Assembly (NCBI GenBank): GCA_038318085.1
Contig: JBBQBV010000151.1
Span: 1-8,912, forward strand
DNA from: DATLGB01 sp038318085
Lineage (GTDB): Bacteria; Actinomycetota; Thermoleophilia; Solirubrobacterales; Solirubrobacteraceae
Direction: 5' to 3'
Length of the DNA stretch: 8,912 bases
The notes beneath the pieces were generated by a model. It did no database searches. It worked only from the letters and a program-made list of their open reading frames with translations, and had not been told where the DNA came from. Every line of letters starts with the position of its first letter. Position 1 is the first letter of the stretch. A program made the translations under genes and the position numbers. Of this stretch, positions 1-5,613 are shown piece by piece.

Positions 1-264
1 GCCGCCCGCTGGCGCGGCGCGATGGCACGCTGGCGGGAGCTGCTCGAGTCGGTCTTCTCCGGCTGGGCCGCCGAGCTCGAGCTCGAGCTGCCGGTGTCGC
101 CGTCCGTCCTGGCCTCGCTCGTGGCCAACGTCTTCCAGGGCATCGAGATCGAGCGACTCGCTCACGTCTCAGAGCGCGAGTCCCCCCATCACGAGTCGCT
201 CGCATGGCTCGGCAGGCTGATCGAGCAGGCCGAGGCCCGCGCCGGCGTGGGCACGCACGACTGA
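1..264 (+). CDS. TetR-family transcriptional regulator, C-terminal fragment (cut by window edge)
   Basis: The reading frame is open from the first base and ends in TGA at 262-264, so the gene begins upstream of the window and its N-terminal helix-turn-helix is not visible. The roughly 87 visible residues are mostly helical. The stretch SPSVLASLVANVFQGIEIER, followed by a last amphipathic helix (LAWLGRLIEQAEAR), has the pattern of the final helices of TetR ligand-binding/dimerisation domains (a small-residue and hydrophobic helix with a central GxE/GxxL, then a terminal Leu-rich helix). The ATG at 22 is probably internal. A short GAGCTC-type run at 73-90 encodes ELELEL. TetR proteins usually repress a nearby gene in response to a small ligand; the target cannot be named here. 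The family call rests on the C-terminal pattern only. Confidence 0.6.
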   Translation, partial: AARWRGAMARWRELLESVFSGWAAELELELPVSPSVLASLVANVFQGIEIERLAHVSERESPHHESLAWLGRLIEQAEARAGVGTHD

Positions 265-505
265 TCGCCTCGAGCCGCACGCCATCGGCGTCTACATCGA
301 CCACAACCTGGGCGAGATCGCGAAGCACATCCTCATGGCGCTGCCGATCGCCACGTCGCCGACCTGGCTGCGGAATCCGACGACGGCCACGAGATCCGGG
401 TGACCCCATCGCGCCGGCCGAGGCCTGTGCGCGACAACGATGCGATCGACCTCACGGACGCCTGCCTCGACGCGCCGCTGGAACGCGCTCAGCGACCTGC
501 CATAG
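263..505 (+). pseudogene. Frameshifted remnant of an unidentified conserved-looking gene
   Basis: Directly after the TetR gene, frame 2 reads LEPHAIGVYIDHNLGEIAKH and then ILMALPIA (269-352). This looks like real protein: mixed composition, plausible helices, good codon third positions. No start codon sits in front of it. After about position 352 the protein-like reading moves to frame 1 (HVADLAAESDDGHEIRV, 352-402), consistent with a 1-base loss. A second slip may follow near 402, because DPIAPAEACAR reads in frame 3 while frame 1 later gives NDAIDLTDACLDAPLERAQ (about 436-492). Frame 1 finally runs into the tRNA gene. I do not recognise the family. The best reading is a decayed gene lacking a start and carrying one or more frameshifts; a sequencing error could explain one slip but hardly all defects. 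Confidence 0.5.
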
Positions 506-507
506 AG

Positions 508-581
508 CGTCCCCGGCAGGACTCGAACCTGCGACCCGCTGCTTAGAAGGCAGCCGCTCTTTCCAGCTGAGCTACGGGGAC
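508..581 (-). tRNA. tRNA-Arg (anticodon UCU)
   Basis: Read on the minus strand from 581, the gene folds as a complete 74-nt cloverleaf. The acceptor arm GTCCCCG pairs perfectly with CGGGGAC. The D arm is GCTC-AGCTGGAAA-GAGC. The anticodon stem GCTGC/GCAGC holds the loop CTTCTAA, with anticodon TCT at 547-545. The variable loop is GGGTC, and the T arm GCAGG-TTCGAGT-CCTGC has the invariant TTCGA. The discriminator base is G. UCU decodes AGA/AGG arginine codons, which are rare in such GC-rich genomes. The 3' CCA is not encoded (GCTC follows), so it must be added by nucleotidyltransferase. No other gene overlaps it. Confidence 0.97.
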
Positions 582-591
582 AAGGCCCGGA

Positions 592-622
592 AGCGTACGC
601 GCCGGATTGACTCAAGCGCCAA
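592..622 (-). promoter_or_regulatory. Candidate promoter of tRNA-Arg
   Basis: On the minus strand upstream of the tRNA, a TTGGCG box (622-617) and a TACGCT box (597-592) are separated by 19 bases. The second box ends 10 bases before the tRNA's first base. TACGCT fits the TAnnnT actinobacterial -10 pattern. The spacer is slightly long and the -35 match is partial, so this is only a candidate. Confidence 0.25.
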
Positions 623-741
623 CCGATGGCCTGTCGATGCTATATGGGATGCCATGATCGGGACCGGTCACAGTGCTCGGGTGCTCATGGACCTCTCGAC
701 CACGCCGTCGCAGGTCCCCCGCGCCCGCCGTCGGGGTCGGA

Positions 742-759
742 TCCAGCTGAGCTACGGGG
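742..759 (-). repeat. Copy of the 5' part of the tRNA-Arg gene (tRNA remnant or recombination scar)
   Basis: The 18 bases tccagctgagctacgggg at 742-759 are identical to 562-579, inside the intact tRNA-Arg, in the same orientation and 180 bp apart. They cover most of the 5' acceptor strand and the first part of the D arm (minus strand CCCCGTAGCTCAGCTGGA). Beyond this the sequence diverges: no anticodon stem or matching 3' acceptor strand follows, so it cannot be a working tRNA. It may be a remnant of a second tRNA or of a duplication or insertion event at the tRNA. The sequence is common to many bacterial tRNA 5' ends, so it need not derive from this particular tRNA. Confidence 0.7.
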
Positions 760-774
760 GCTTGCCGGGGAAGG

Positions 775-1509
775 CTATTCCGGGAGCTGGCGCGCGAGGG
801 CGTCCAGCGCGACGAGGTCGTGGGCCAGGCCGCGGGTGGCGCGACCGACCAGGCGGCCGGAGGTGCGGACGCGGACGGAGGTGAGGCGTTCGATACGCAG
901 GCCGTGGTGGCGCAGGGCGCGCTCGAGGGCCTCGTCCTCGAGCGCTTCGAGGGGCTCGAGGCCGCCGAGGCGGGTGTAGGCCGCGGCGGTGAGGGACATG
1001 GAGGCGCCGGCGAAGTGGTGATGCTCGGCGTGCGGGGTGTGGGCGTGGACGGCCGCGAGGCGCTCGACGGCGCGCAGGCGGCGCTGGTCGGTCACGAAGG
1101 GGTGCAGGCCGGCGTCGTCGAGCTCGATGTCGCCGCCGACGGCGTCGGCACCGGCCGCGACGGCCTCGAGCTGGCGGTGCAGCCAGTCCGGAGCGACGAG
1201 CGTGTCGGCGTCGGTGGACCCGATCAGGCCGGAGGGCCGGAGCTGGGCGGCGGCGTGATCCATGCCGACCCGCCGGGCCGGCCCCGGGCCGCCGCCCGGC
1301 CCGTCGAGCAGCGTGAGCCGCAGCGCCGTGCCGGCCGCAGCGGCCAGGGCGGCCTTGCGCGTGTCGTCGGTGCAGGCGTTCAGCACGAGCACGACCTCGT
1401 ACTCGTCGGGCGCGACGCCGAGCTGGCCCGCCAGCGCGCCGAGGCACGCGCCGACCGTCTCCTCCTCGTTGTGCGCCGGAACCACGACGCAGGCGCGCAG
1501 CTCGCTCAC
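775..1509 (-). CDS. Glycosyltransferase family 2 (GT-A fold)
   Basis: A 244-residue inverting-type GT2 enzyme, expected to move a sugar from a nucleotide-sugar donor to an unidentified acceptor. Visible landmarks are the N-terminal strand with PAHNEE (residues 11-16), NACTDDT (44-50), the metal-binding STDADT with the DxD-type D100/D102 (98-103), HHHFAGASMSL (163-173), and a late ED pair in LEDEAL (190-195) that supplies the likely catalytic base. There are no membrane segments, unlike processive synthases such as NodC, so it is probably a soluble single-sugar transferase. The GTG start at 1509-1507 overlaps the TGA of the upstream FAD gene by 4 bases and is preceded by GGGGAG eight bases away. 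A longer N-terminal extension would be only Arg-rich antisense-like sequence. It is the last gene of the minus-strand run. A Gly/Pro loop (GPGGGPGPARR, about 70-80) is encoded by a very GC-rich palindromic stretch. Confidence 0.88.
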   Translation of the reverse strand: MSELRACVVVPAHNEEETVGACLGALAGQLGVAPDEYEVVLVLNACTDDTRKAALAAAAGTALRLTLLDGPGGGPGPARRVGMDHAAAQLRPSGLIGSTDADTLVAPDWLHRQLEAVAAGADAVGGDIELDDAGLHPFVTDQRRLRAVERLAAVHAHTPHAEHHHFAGASMSLTAAAYTRLGGLEPLEALEDEALERALRHHGLRIERLTSVRVRTSGRLVGRATRGLAHDLVALDALARQLPE

Positions 1510-2621
1510 GGCGACGGCTCCCCGGCGGCGATGAGCCCGGCGCCGCGGTCGTAGTCGTCGTCGCGCTCGTGGCACAGCACGCCGACGCAACGCACCTCCT
1601 CATCTGCGTACCAGACGGTCCAGGCGCCGGCGCCGTGGTCGACCAGGTGCGACGCGGCGAAGCCGTCCCCCCAGGCGGCGTGCTTGAGCGTGTGCTCGCC
1701 GATGGTCGACCAGAAGCCGGGGACGCCGTCCCACGCGGCGCGCTCGCCCGCGAGCCGGCGGCCGGCGACCTCGCCCTGCGCGAGCGCCTCGCCCCAGTGC
1801 TCGACGCGCAGCGGGCGGCCGGCGATCGGGTGCTGGGCCTCGGCGACGTCGCCGGCGGCGAAGACGCGGTCGGCGGTGGTGCGCATGGCGCCGTCGGTCG
1901 CGATCGCGCGCCCGCCCTCCCCCAACCGGAGGCCGGCGTCCGCGGCGAGCGCGACGCGCGGGAGCACGCCGACCGCCAGCAACACGACGTCGGCGTGCGG
2001 GATCTCCTCCAGCTCGCAGCCCAGGCGCAGCTCGACCCCGAGATCCGTGAGCCAGCCCGCGATCCGCCGCCCGGCCGCCTCGCCGAGCACCGGCTCCTGC
2101 GGGACGTCGTCCTGCCCATAGACCGTGACCCGCGCCCCGCGCATCGCCAGCGAGGCCGCCGCCTCGCAGCCGATGAAGCCCGTGCCGATGACGGCCACTC
2201 GGGTTCCCGCGGGAACGGCGTCGCGCACGGCGGCGGACTGCGCGACGGTGCGGATGACATGGACGCTGGAGCCATCCGCGCCCGGCAGCGGCAGGCGGAC
2301 GGGCTCGGCGCCGGTCGCCAGGACGAGGCCGTCGTAGAGCAGCTGGCGGCGGTCGGCGAGATGCACGACGCGCGCGTCGACGTCGAGCCGGACCGCCTCG
2401 CCGAAGAGCACCTCGAGCCCCTCCGGGAGGTCGAGGGGCAACGCCTCCTCGCCCGCCTCGCCGCGCAGGAAGTCCTTGGTCAGCGGCGGCCGGTTGTACG
2501 GCGGGCGGTCGTCGTCGGTGACCATCAGCAGCGTGCCCGCGCCGCCGGCCGCGCGGTAGCCGCGCGCGGCGGCGAGGCCGGCGGCACCGCCGCCGACGAT
2601 CACGATGCGCTCATCGCTCAC
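1506..2621 (-). CDS. FAD-dependent pyridine nucleotide oxidoreductase, ferredoxin-reductase-like
   Basis: A 371-residue two-dinucleotide-fold flavoprotein that should pass electrons from NAD(P)H through FAD to a small iron-sulfur partner. Seen: the FAD-binding GGGAAG (10-15), PPYNRPPLTKDFL (40-52, typical of the ferredoxin/rubredoxin reductase group attached to oxygenase systems), ATGAEP (102-107), a second Rossmann motif GTGFIG (146-151) for NAD(P)H, AAGDVAE (255-261), and RVEHWGEALAQG (272-283). No redox-active CxxC pair of the glutathione/thioredoxin reductase type is present. It is slightly short for the family (about 400). It starts with GTG at 2621-2619, overlapping the methyltransferase stop by 4 bases, and its own stop overlaps the glycosyltransferase start. 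A Rieske protein is encoded upstream in the same run, which makes it a natural candidate redox partner (inference). Confidence 0.9.
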   Translation of the reverse strand: MSDERIVIVGGGAAGLAAARGYRAAGGAGTLLMVTDDDRPPYNRPPLTKDFLRGEAGEEALPLDLPEGLEVLFGEAVRLDVDARVVHLADRRQLLYDGLVLATGAEPVRLPLPGADGSSVHVIRTVAQSAAVRDAVPAGTRVAVIGTGFIGCEAAASLAMRGARVTVYGQDDVPQEPVLGEAAGRRIAGWLTDLGVELRLGCELEEIPHADVVLLAVGVLPRVALAADAGLRLGEGGRAIATDGAMRTTADRVFAAGDVAEAQHPIAGRPLRVEHWGEALAQGEVAGRRLAGERAAWDGVPGFWSTIGEHTLKHAAWGDGFAASHLVDHGAGAWTVWYADEEVRCVGVLCHERDDDYDRGAGLIAAGEPSP

Positions 2622-3181
2622 CGGCGCTCGAAGCGGTCGAGGCGATAGCGCTCGTAGACCTCGCCGTGCACGCGCACGAGCTCGGACCGGCGACGCAGGA
2701 CGTCGTGGACCTCGTCGCCTGTGAGCTGGTGGGTGCCGCGGCCGCGCCAGTGGACGGCGAGCAGCGTGGACGCCCGCGGCATGCGCTGCTCGAGCGCGTC
2801 GAGCACCCGCTCCAGCTCGTCGTGCGAGAAGTAGTAGAGAACCTCGGAGCCGACGACGAGGTCGAAGCTCCAGTCGGGCAGGTCCTCAGGCGCGCTGCCG
2901 AGCCGGACGTCGACGTTCGGGACGGTCTCGAGTCGGTGGCGGGCCTGCTCGACGGCGGTCGGGGCCGGTTCCAGCGTGATCAGCCGGCCGCAGCGGGGCG
3001 CCAGCCGCTCGGTCAGGACGCCGATCGACGCGCCGAGCTCGAGGCCGAACGGGTAGGTGCGATCGCCCAGCGCGTCGAGGGTGCGGTCGTACTTGGCCTG
3101 CTCGTAGGCGCTCGTCTCGAAGTTCCACGGGTCACCGCGCTCCTGATACTGGCGCTCGAACTCCTCGACGGGATTTCTCAC
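2618..3181 (-). CDS. NodS-like SAM-dependent methyltransferase
   Basis: A 187-residue class I methyltransferase of the NodS/nodulation-protein-S type. The family signature DPWNFETSAYEQAKY (17-31) precedes the SAM-binding motif I LELGASIGVLT (47-57). An acidic residue ends the next strand (TLEP, 69-72), and SEVLYYFSHDEL (112-123) is motif-IV-like. The C-terminal HWRGRGTHQLTGDEVHD (144-160) is also typical of the group. Rhizobial NodS N-methylates the deacetylated glucosamine end of Nod factor precursors; the substrate here is unknown. The GTG start at 3181-3179 overlaps the TGA of the acyl-CoA dehydrogenase-like gene, with GGAG about 11 bases upstream. A much longer in-frame extension upstream is Arg-rich and antisense-like, so it is rejected. 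The stop overlaps the next gene's GTG by 4 bases. It lies between the ACAD-like and FAD genes of the run. Confidence 0.9.
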   Translation of the reverse strand: MRNPVEEFERQYQERGDPWNFETSAYEQAKYDRTLDALGDRTYPFGLELGASIGVLTERLAPRCGRLITLEPAPTAVEQARHRLETVPNVDVRLGSAPEDLPDWSFDLVVGSEVLYYFSHDELERVLDALEQRMPRASTLLAVHWRGRGTHQLTGDEVHDVLRRRSELVRVHGEVYERYRLDRFERR

Positions 3182-4122
3182 GACGCGCCGAGCTCCGCGA
3201 GCCCGGCGCGCGCGACGAGCGGGTCGAGCCGGTGCTGCAGCAGGAAGACGTCGAGGTCGCGCTTGGCGCGGTCCAACCCGTCGCCGGTCGCCAGCGGGCG
3301 CGAGCCGCACGCGCGCACGGCCTCGTCGAGCAGCGCTCGGCACGAGGACGCCACCGCGTCGCGCAGATGGGTCGCGAAGGCCGCGGAGGGATCCTCGTGG
3401 CGCGCCGCCTCGGCCATCCACAGGTCGATCGTCGAGCGCGCGGTCCGCATGCGCCCGACGGCCAGGCCGACGAGCTCGGACGGCGAGCCCTTCGTCGCGA
3501 GGGCGGCGACGGCGGAGGCGAAGGCGGCGTCCGCGAGGCCCGCCCACGTGGCCGAGGTGCGCACGGCGTCGCGGGGGAACCACGGCAGCGCCGTGATCGG
3601 GCCGAGGTTCCCGAGCACCGGCGCGCCGGAGAAGACGACGCGGTGTGAGACCGAGGCCCGCAGCCCTGCGCTGTGGTACCAGGCGTCGTCGACCTCGACG
3701 CCCTCGCAGAGATCGACGTGGACGAGGTCCCCGCCGATCAGGACGAGGACCCGGTCGAGGCCGCCCGCGCCGGAGCAGAAGGTCTTGACCCCGACGAGCC
3801 GGTCGCCCTGCACGCGCGCGGGGTCGCCCTCACCGGGCGCGGGGTCGGCCCCCCAGACGCCGAGCAGGCCGTCGAAGACCACCGTCGACAGCCGCTCCTG
3901 CGCGTTGACGTGCCCGTCGAAGATCCGCCCGACGGAGCCGTCGGCGCGCGACACGGCCCGCACGGCCGCGATCTGGTCACCCAGCGAGACCACGGGCTCG
4001 AGCATCCCGGCCTCGCGCAGCAGCTCGAACGCCTCGACGGGGAAGGGCGCGACCCCGGAGCAGCGGTCGCGCTCCTGCGCGCCGGCGGCGATCAGCTCCA
4101 GGGTGTCGATGGTGACCGTCAC
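3178..4122 (-). CDS. Acyl-CoA dehydrogenase-like flavoprotein (short, divergent)
   Basis: A 314-residue protein with the layout of acyl-CoA dehydrogenases. It has an N-terminal helical part (FELLREAGML, 32-41, the usual 'L...G.' helix), SRADGSVGRIFDGHV (58-72), a central beta region (VGVKTFCSGAG, 110-120; VDDAWYHSAGLRASVSHRVVF, 144-164), and a C-terminal helical bundle ending in RAKRDLDVFLLQHRLDPL (285-302), which resembles the FAD-contacting end of the DszC/HpaB-like ACAD relatives. Normal ACADs are about 380-400 residues, and the YEGT-type catalytic-Glu segment of classic ACADs is not visible. It may therefore act as a flavin monooxygenase or a non-canonical oxidase. The start is GTG at 4122-4120, 10 bases after the deacetylase stop; the ribosome-binding site is weak, so the start is not certain. 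The stop overlaps the NodS-like gene start by 4 bases. Confidence 0.8.
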   Translation of the reverse strand: MTVTIDTLELIAAGAQERDRCSGVAPFPVEAFELLREAGMLEPVVSLGDQIAAVRAVSRADGSVGRIFDGHVNAQERLSTVVFDGLLGVWGADPAPGEGDPARVQGDRLVGVKTFCSGAGGLDRVLVLIGGDLVHVDLCEGVEVDDAWYHSAGLRASVSHRVVFSGAPVLGNLGPITALPWFPRDAVRTSATWAGLADAAFASAVAALATKGSPSELVGLAVGRMRTARSTIDLWMAEAARHEDPSAAFATHLRDAVASSCRALLDEAVRACGSRPLATGDGLDRAKRDLDVFLLQHRLDPLVARAGLAELGAS

Positions 4123-4132
4123 GACGGCGGTT

Positions 4133-4723
4133 CTACCCGTGCCGACCCGCGGGCACCGCGTCGAGCTCGTCGACCGTGACCGGGTCGAGCCCGCGCGAGC
4201 GCGCCGCCGCCAGCAACGGCCCGACGAGCGCCACCGTCTCCTCGCAGTTTGACCGGCGGACGCCGGGACCGAGGCCGTCGTGCGCCAGGACGATCGCGCC
4301 CGGCACGAGCGCCGGCAGCGCGGCCGCCAGCATCGACCGCGCCGCGTCCCCGCGCCAGTCGTGCGTGTCGTGGGTCCAGCCGACGATCTCGAGCCCGTGC
4401 TCGGCGGCCAGGTCGGCGCTCCACGGCGCCGCCATGCCGTAGGGCAGGCGCCACAAGCGCGGCGCCTCGGCGAAGGCGGCCAGGGCGCGCTCGGTGTCCG
4501 CCGCCACCGCCTCCGCCGAGCACTCGGGGTGCTTGAGATGCGCGCACCCATGCAGACCGACCGCGTGACCGTCGACCAACATCCGCTCGATGAGCTCCGG
4601 GTAGGCCGCCGCCCGCGGCGACAGCGGGAAGAACGTCGCCCGCGCCCGCGCGCCCGCGAGCGCGTCGAGCAGCAGCGGGGTCCAGACGGGGTGCGGGCCG
4701 TCGTCGAAGGTGAGGGCGATCAC
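4133..4723 (-). CDS. Polysaccharide deacetylase, NodB homology domain (carbohydrate esterase 4)
   Basis: A 196-residue CE4 metal-dependent deacetylase, which removes N- or O-acetyl groups from sugars. All five family motifs are visible: TFDDGP (5-10; D7 base, D8 metal), the HxxxH metal pair in HGCAH (58-62), RLPYG (92-96), DTHDW (119-123) and VLAHDG (145-150; H148). The enzyme should therefore be active. There is no signal peptide, so it is probably cytoplasmic like NodB, unlike secreted peptidoglycan deacetylases. The start GTG (4723-4721) overlaps the Rieske gene's TGA and sits only four codons before motif 1. That is unusually tight, and upstream in-frame sequence is antisense-like to the Rieske domain. 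It is followed after 10 bases by the ACAD-like gene. In related clusters known to me this slot is filled by a PIG-L deacetylase, so this may be a non-homologous replacement (inference). Confidence 0.92.
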   Translation of the reverse strand: MIALTFDDGPHPVWTPLLLDALAGARARATFFPLSPRAAAYPELIERMLVDGHAVGLHGCAHLKHPECSAEAVAADTERALAAFAEAPRLWRLPYGMAAPWSADLAAEHGLEIVGWTHDTHDWRGDAARSMLAAALPALVPGAIVLAHDGLGPGVRRSNCEETVALVGPLLAAARSRGLDPVTVDELDAVPAGRHG

Positions 4724-5583
4724 GACGCCCGTCGGCGAACCTCGATCTGCCCCCCGGTGACGCGCGCGTCGAACGCCGGCTGCGGATAGGCCGCCGGCCC
4801 GCGCCGCACCGAGCCGTCTGCGAGCGAGAAGACCGAGCCGTGCCACGGGCAAGTGATCGTGCCTGCGGCGAAATTGCCCTCGGCGAGCGGGGCGCCCCTG
4901 TGCGTGCAGCGGTTGTGCAGGGCACGGATCTCCGCGCCCTCGCGCACAAGCAGCACGGGCACGCCGGCGGCCAGCGCGCACGTGGGGCGGCCGTCGGTGA
5001 GGTCGGCGTCGGCCACGTCGGTCGCCGTCCAGCTCTCCGGCCCGGGGTCGAAGACGGTGGTGTCGACGCCGACGCCCCGCGCGTAGCTGAGATGTCCGCC
5101 GAGCCAGCCGCCGGCGCCGATCAGGCCCAGGCCCGCGAGCGAGAGCAGCCGCCCGCGCCCGCGCGCGCCGTTGCGGCGGGCCGCGAGCGACGCCGCCATG
5201 AGCCCCGTCGCCGTCCCGTTGACGGCAGCGTGCAGGATGCCCGTGCGCCGCACGGGGGCGTTGCCGGTCTCGGCATCGGCCCAGTCGCTCCAGCCCGTGA
5301 TCAGGACGGACGGCGTCGCCGCCAGCCCGACCGCGATCAGCTTTGTCGCGGCGTCGCCCTCCCCCAGCACGTCGAGGATCACAGCGCTGGTGTAGGCACC
5401 GATCGGGACGTCGGTGAGCAGCGGGTGCAGGGGGTGCCCGAGCCAGGTGCCGCTGAGGGCGTCCTTGACGGGACCGCCGGGGATGGCGCTGCGCACGGCC
5501 TTGCCGATCGCCTGCGCGGGCGGGTCGAGGGACTGCAGAGATTCGAGCCGTTCGGCGACGGCGCGGGAGAGCGGGCTGGTCAC
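4720..5583 (-). CDS. DUF2231 membrane domain fused to a Rieske [2Fe-2S] domain
   Basis: A 287-residue two-domain protein. Residues about 48-170 form a DUF2231 domain: the GHPLHPLLTDVPIGAYTSAV signature (49-68) and four hydrophobic segments near 58-75, 80-97, 115-135 and 146-163, closed by GGHLSYARG (162-170). Residues about 182-285 form a Rieske domain with the complete cluster ligands C226-T-H228-R-G and C245-P-W-H248-G. It should be a membrane-anchored one-electron carrier. Start: GTG at 5583-5581, 30 bases after the epimerase stop; no strong ribosome-binding site is seen. Its stop overlaps the deacetylase start by 4 bases. The FAD reductase downstream in the same run is the natural electron donor (inference); an oxidase or flavoprotein acceptor such as the ACAD-like protein is possible but unproven. 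Confidence 0.92.
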   Translation of the reverse strand: MTSPLSRAVAERLESLQSLDPPAQAIGKAVRSAIPGGPVKDALSGTWLGHPLHPLLTDVPIGAYTSAVILDVLGEGDAATKLIAVGLAATPSVLITGWSDWADAETGNAPVRRTGILHAAVNGTATGLMAASLAARRNGARGRGRLLSLAGLGLIGAGGWLGGHLSYARGVGVDTTVFDPGPESWTATDVADADLTDGRPTCALAAGVPVLLVREGAEIRALHNRCTHRGAPLAEGNFAAGTITCPWHGSVFSLADGSVRRGPAAYPQPAFDARVTGGQIEVRRRAS

Positions 5584-5613
5584 GACTGGGCGGCTACCCG
5601 GCCGGGACGAGCG

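Larger units (their letters stand above)
582..774. other. Intergenic stretch between tRNA-Arg and the glycosyltransferase, no gene seen
   Basis: About 190 bases without a credible coding frame. Positions 600-680 look clearly less GC-rich than the neighbouring genes (for example gctatatgggatgccatgat). The stretch contains the candidate tRNA promoter and the tRNA 5' copy listed separately. I looked for a terminator downstream of the glycosyltransferase stop at 775 and found no convincing GC stem followed by a T run. Confidence 0.5.

Noticed and set aside
73..90. GAGCTC-like tandem repeat
   Set aside because: Simply encodes ELELEL in the TetR fragment; too short to be a meaningful repeat.
292..615. 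Minus-strand open frame of 107 residues with SSAGKSGCLLSSGSQVRVLPG
   Set aside because: It is an artefact of translating through the tRNA-Arg gene; this peptide is a well-known spurious signature of tRNA loci.
690..761. Possible second complete tRNA built on the 18-bp copy
   Set aside because: After the D-arm start no anticodon stem or matching 3' acceptor strand can be formed.
1271..1306. Strong GC palindromes (CCGGGC/GCCCGG) inside the glycosyltransferase
   Set aside because: It encodes a Gly/Pro/Ala loop within an uninterrupted gene, has no T run, and is best explained by codon bias.
4119..4949. 276-residue minus-strand frame across the Rieske and deacetylase genes
   Set aside because: Arg/Ala/Gly-rich out-of-frame reading with no recognisable motif; the overlapping frames carry full CE4 and Rieske motifs.
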